In this document: one piece after another, positions 13,892 through 14,263 of the stretch
Numbering within the stretch: position 1 is the stretch's first letter
Layout: the number at the start of each line of letters is the position of its first letter
Source: Modestobacter sp.
Lineage (GTDB): Bacteria; Actinomycetota; Actinomycetes; Mycobacteriales; Geodermatophilaceae
Direction: 5' to 3'
Assembly: GCA_025966175.1 (NCBI GenBank)
Contig: JAOPVN010000065.1
Span: forward strand, 1 to 14,263
DNA: 14,263 nt
Made by a program: the position numbers and the translations under genes
Notes under the pieces: generated by a model
Database searches by the model: none
What the model saw: the letters and a program-made list of their open reading frames with translations, nothing else
Told to the model about the DNA's origin: nothing

Positions 13892-14263
13892 GACCCGGCC
13901 GAGCTCAGGTGCCGGTGGGCCCGGGCGGTTCCCGGCATCGGACGCGGAGCTGCCAGCCGCGCCGCCCGGACGCCCAGGTGCAGCAGCAGCCGGTCGCCGC
14001 CGTCGGCCAGGTCCAGGCCGGTGAGCTCCTCGATGCGGCCCAGCCGGTAGTACAGCGTCTGCCGGTGGATGCACAGCAGGGCGGCCGCCCGCTGGGGGCT
14101 GGCGGCACAGTCCAGCCAGACCTCGGCGGTCTCGCTGAGCACCGGGTCGGCCAGCAGCGGCGCGAGCGACGGGTCCGGTCCGGGCAGCGCCGCCACCTGC
14201 CGCCAGGCCCCGAGCTCGGGCCACGAGGCGGCGGGGGCCAGCCGGGGGTCGACGGCGGCGACC
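13888..14263 (-). CDS. PucR-family transcriptional regulator, C-terminal part (5' end outside window)
   Basis: The last 124 residues are present and the frame stays open to the window edge, so the N-terminus is missing. The segment TAEVWLDCAASPQRAAALL-IHRQTLYYRLGRIEELTGLDL is the PucR C-terminal helix-turn-helix (HTH_30), whose IHRQTLYYRL recognition helix is very typical. DRLLLHLGVRAARL follows as the closing helix. Upstream residues include AAVDPRLAPAASWPELGPW, consistent with the linker before the HTH in actinobacterial PucR/CdaR-like regulators. The stop overlaps the GTG start of the heme oxygenase gene, so the two are probably one operon. The regulator may respond to a ligand linked to heme or biliverdin, but its sensory domain is not in view. 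Partial, yet confidently placed. Confidence 0.85.
   Translation of the reverse strand, partial: VAAVDPRLAPAASWPELGAWRQVAALPGPDPSLAPLLADPVLSETAEVWLDCAASPQRAAALLCIHRQTLYYRLGRIEELTGLDLADGGDRLLLHLGVRAARLAAPRPMPGTARAHRHLSSAGS

Noticed and set aside
1..14263. CRISPR arrays, tRNA or rRNA genes, insertion sequences and attachment sites
   Set aside because: No direct-repeat arrays, cloverleaf-like segments, transposase motifs or terminal repeats were seen on either strand.

Overview
The window is very GC-rich, with G or C in nearly every third codon position, frequent GTG starts and stop/start overlaps of the form GTGA. It carries a PucR regulator, a DUF3494 ice-binding protein with a class F sortase, an RsbA-type anti-sigma factor, a type I IPP isomerase and a c-di-GMP enzyme with an actinobacterial-looking CBS-like N-terminus. 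This points to a high-GC actinobacterium, most likely Geodermatophilaceae (Blastococcus, Modestobacter or Geodermatophilus). The family assignment is inference from gene content and protein flavour. No tRNA, rRNA, CRISPR array, phage gene or insertion sequence was seen. The window looks chromosomal, and no stretch over 300 bases lacks a gene.

Layout. (1) 1-2590, plus strand: the end of a probable GXGXG glutamate-synthase-like protein, an FMN-binding glutamate synthase domain protein (GlxD/MgsC type) and a DAO-family FAD oxidoreductase form one tightly packed operon. It probably handles glutamate or an N-methylated amino compound. (2) 2610-6087, minus strand: a CBS-like/GGDEF/EAL/PAS/PAS cyclic-di-GMP protein, then an epoxide-hydrolase-like alpha/beta hydrolase 37 nt downstream. 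(3) 6232-6774, plus: IPP isomerase (idi), divergent from the c-di-GMP gene. (4) 6836-7795, minus: an RsbA-type MEDS plus HATPase regulator, convergent with idi. (5) 7943-9753, plus: a methylenetetrahydrofolate-reductase-like protein with an N-terminal four-cysteine motif, translationally coupled to a SAM-dependent methyltransferase. A perfect 26-bp palindrome follows. (6) 9856-10905, plus: a small FMO-like flavin monooxygenase. (7) 11086-12767, plus: a secreted DUF3494 ice-binding protein overlapping a class F sortase by 4 nt, then a small acidic hypothetical protein (12818-13078). (8) 13202-14263, minus: a PucR-family regulator (its 5' part lies outside the window) overlapping a biliverdin-producing heme oxygenase by 4 nt.

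How the genes work together. Four gene pairs share the GTGA overlap, so they are probably co-translated: GltB-like/DAO, MTHFR-like/methyltransferase, ice-binding protein/sortase and PucR/heme oxygenase. The most interesting units are the ice-binding protein/sortase pair, which has no LPxTG signal and apparently no catalytic arginine in the sortase, and the MTHFR-like/methyltransferase pair, which suggests an undescribed one-carbon step. All other assignments are ordinary accessory or housekeeping functions.
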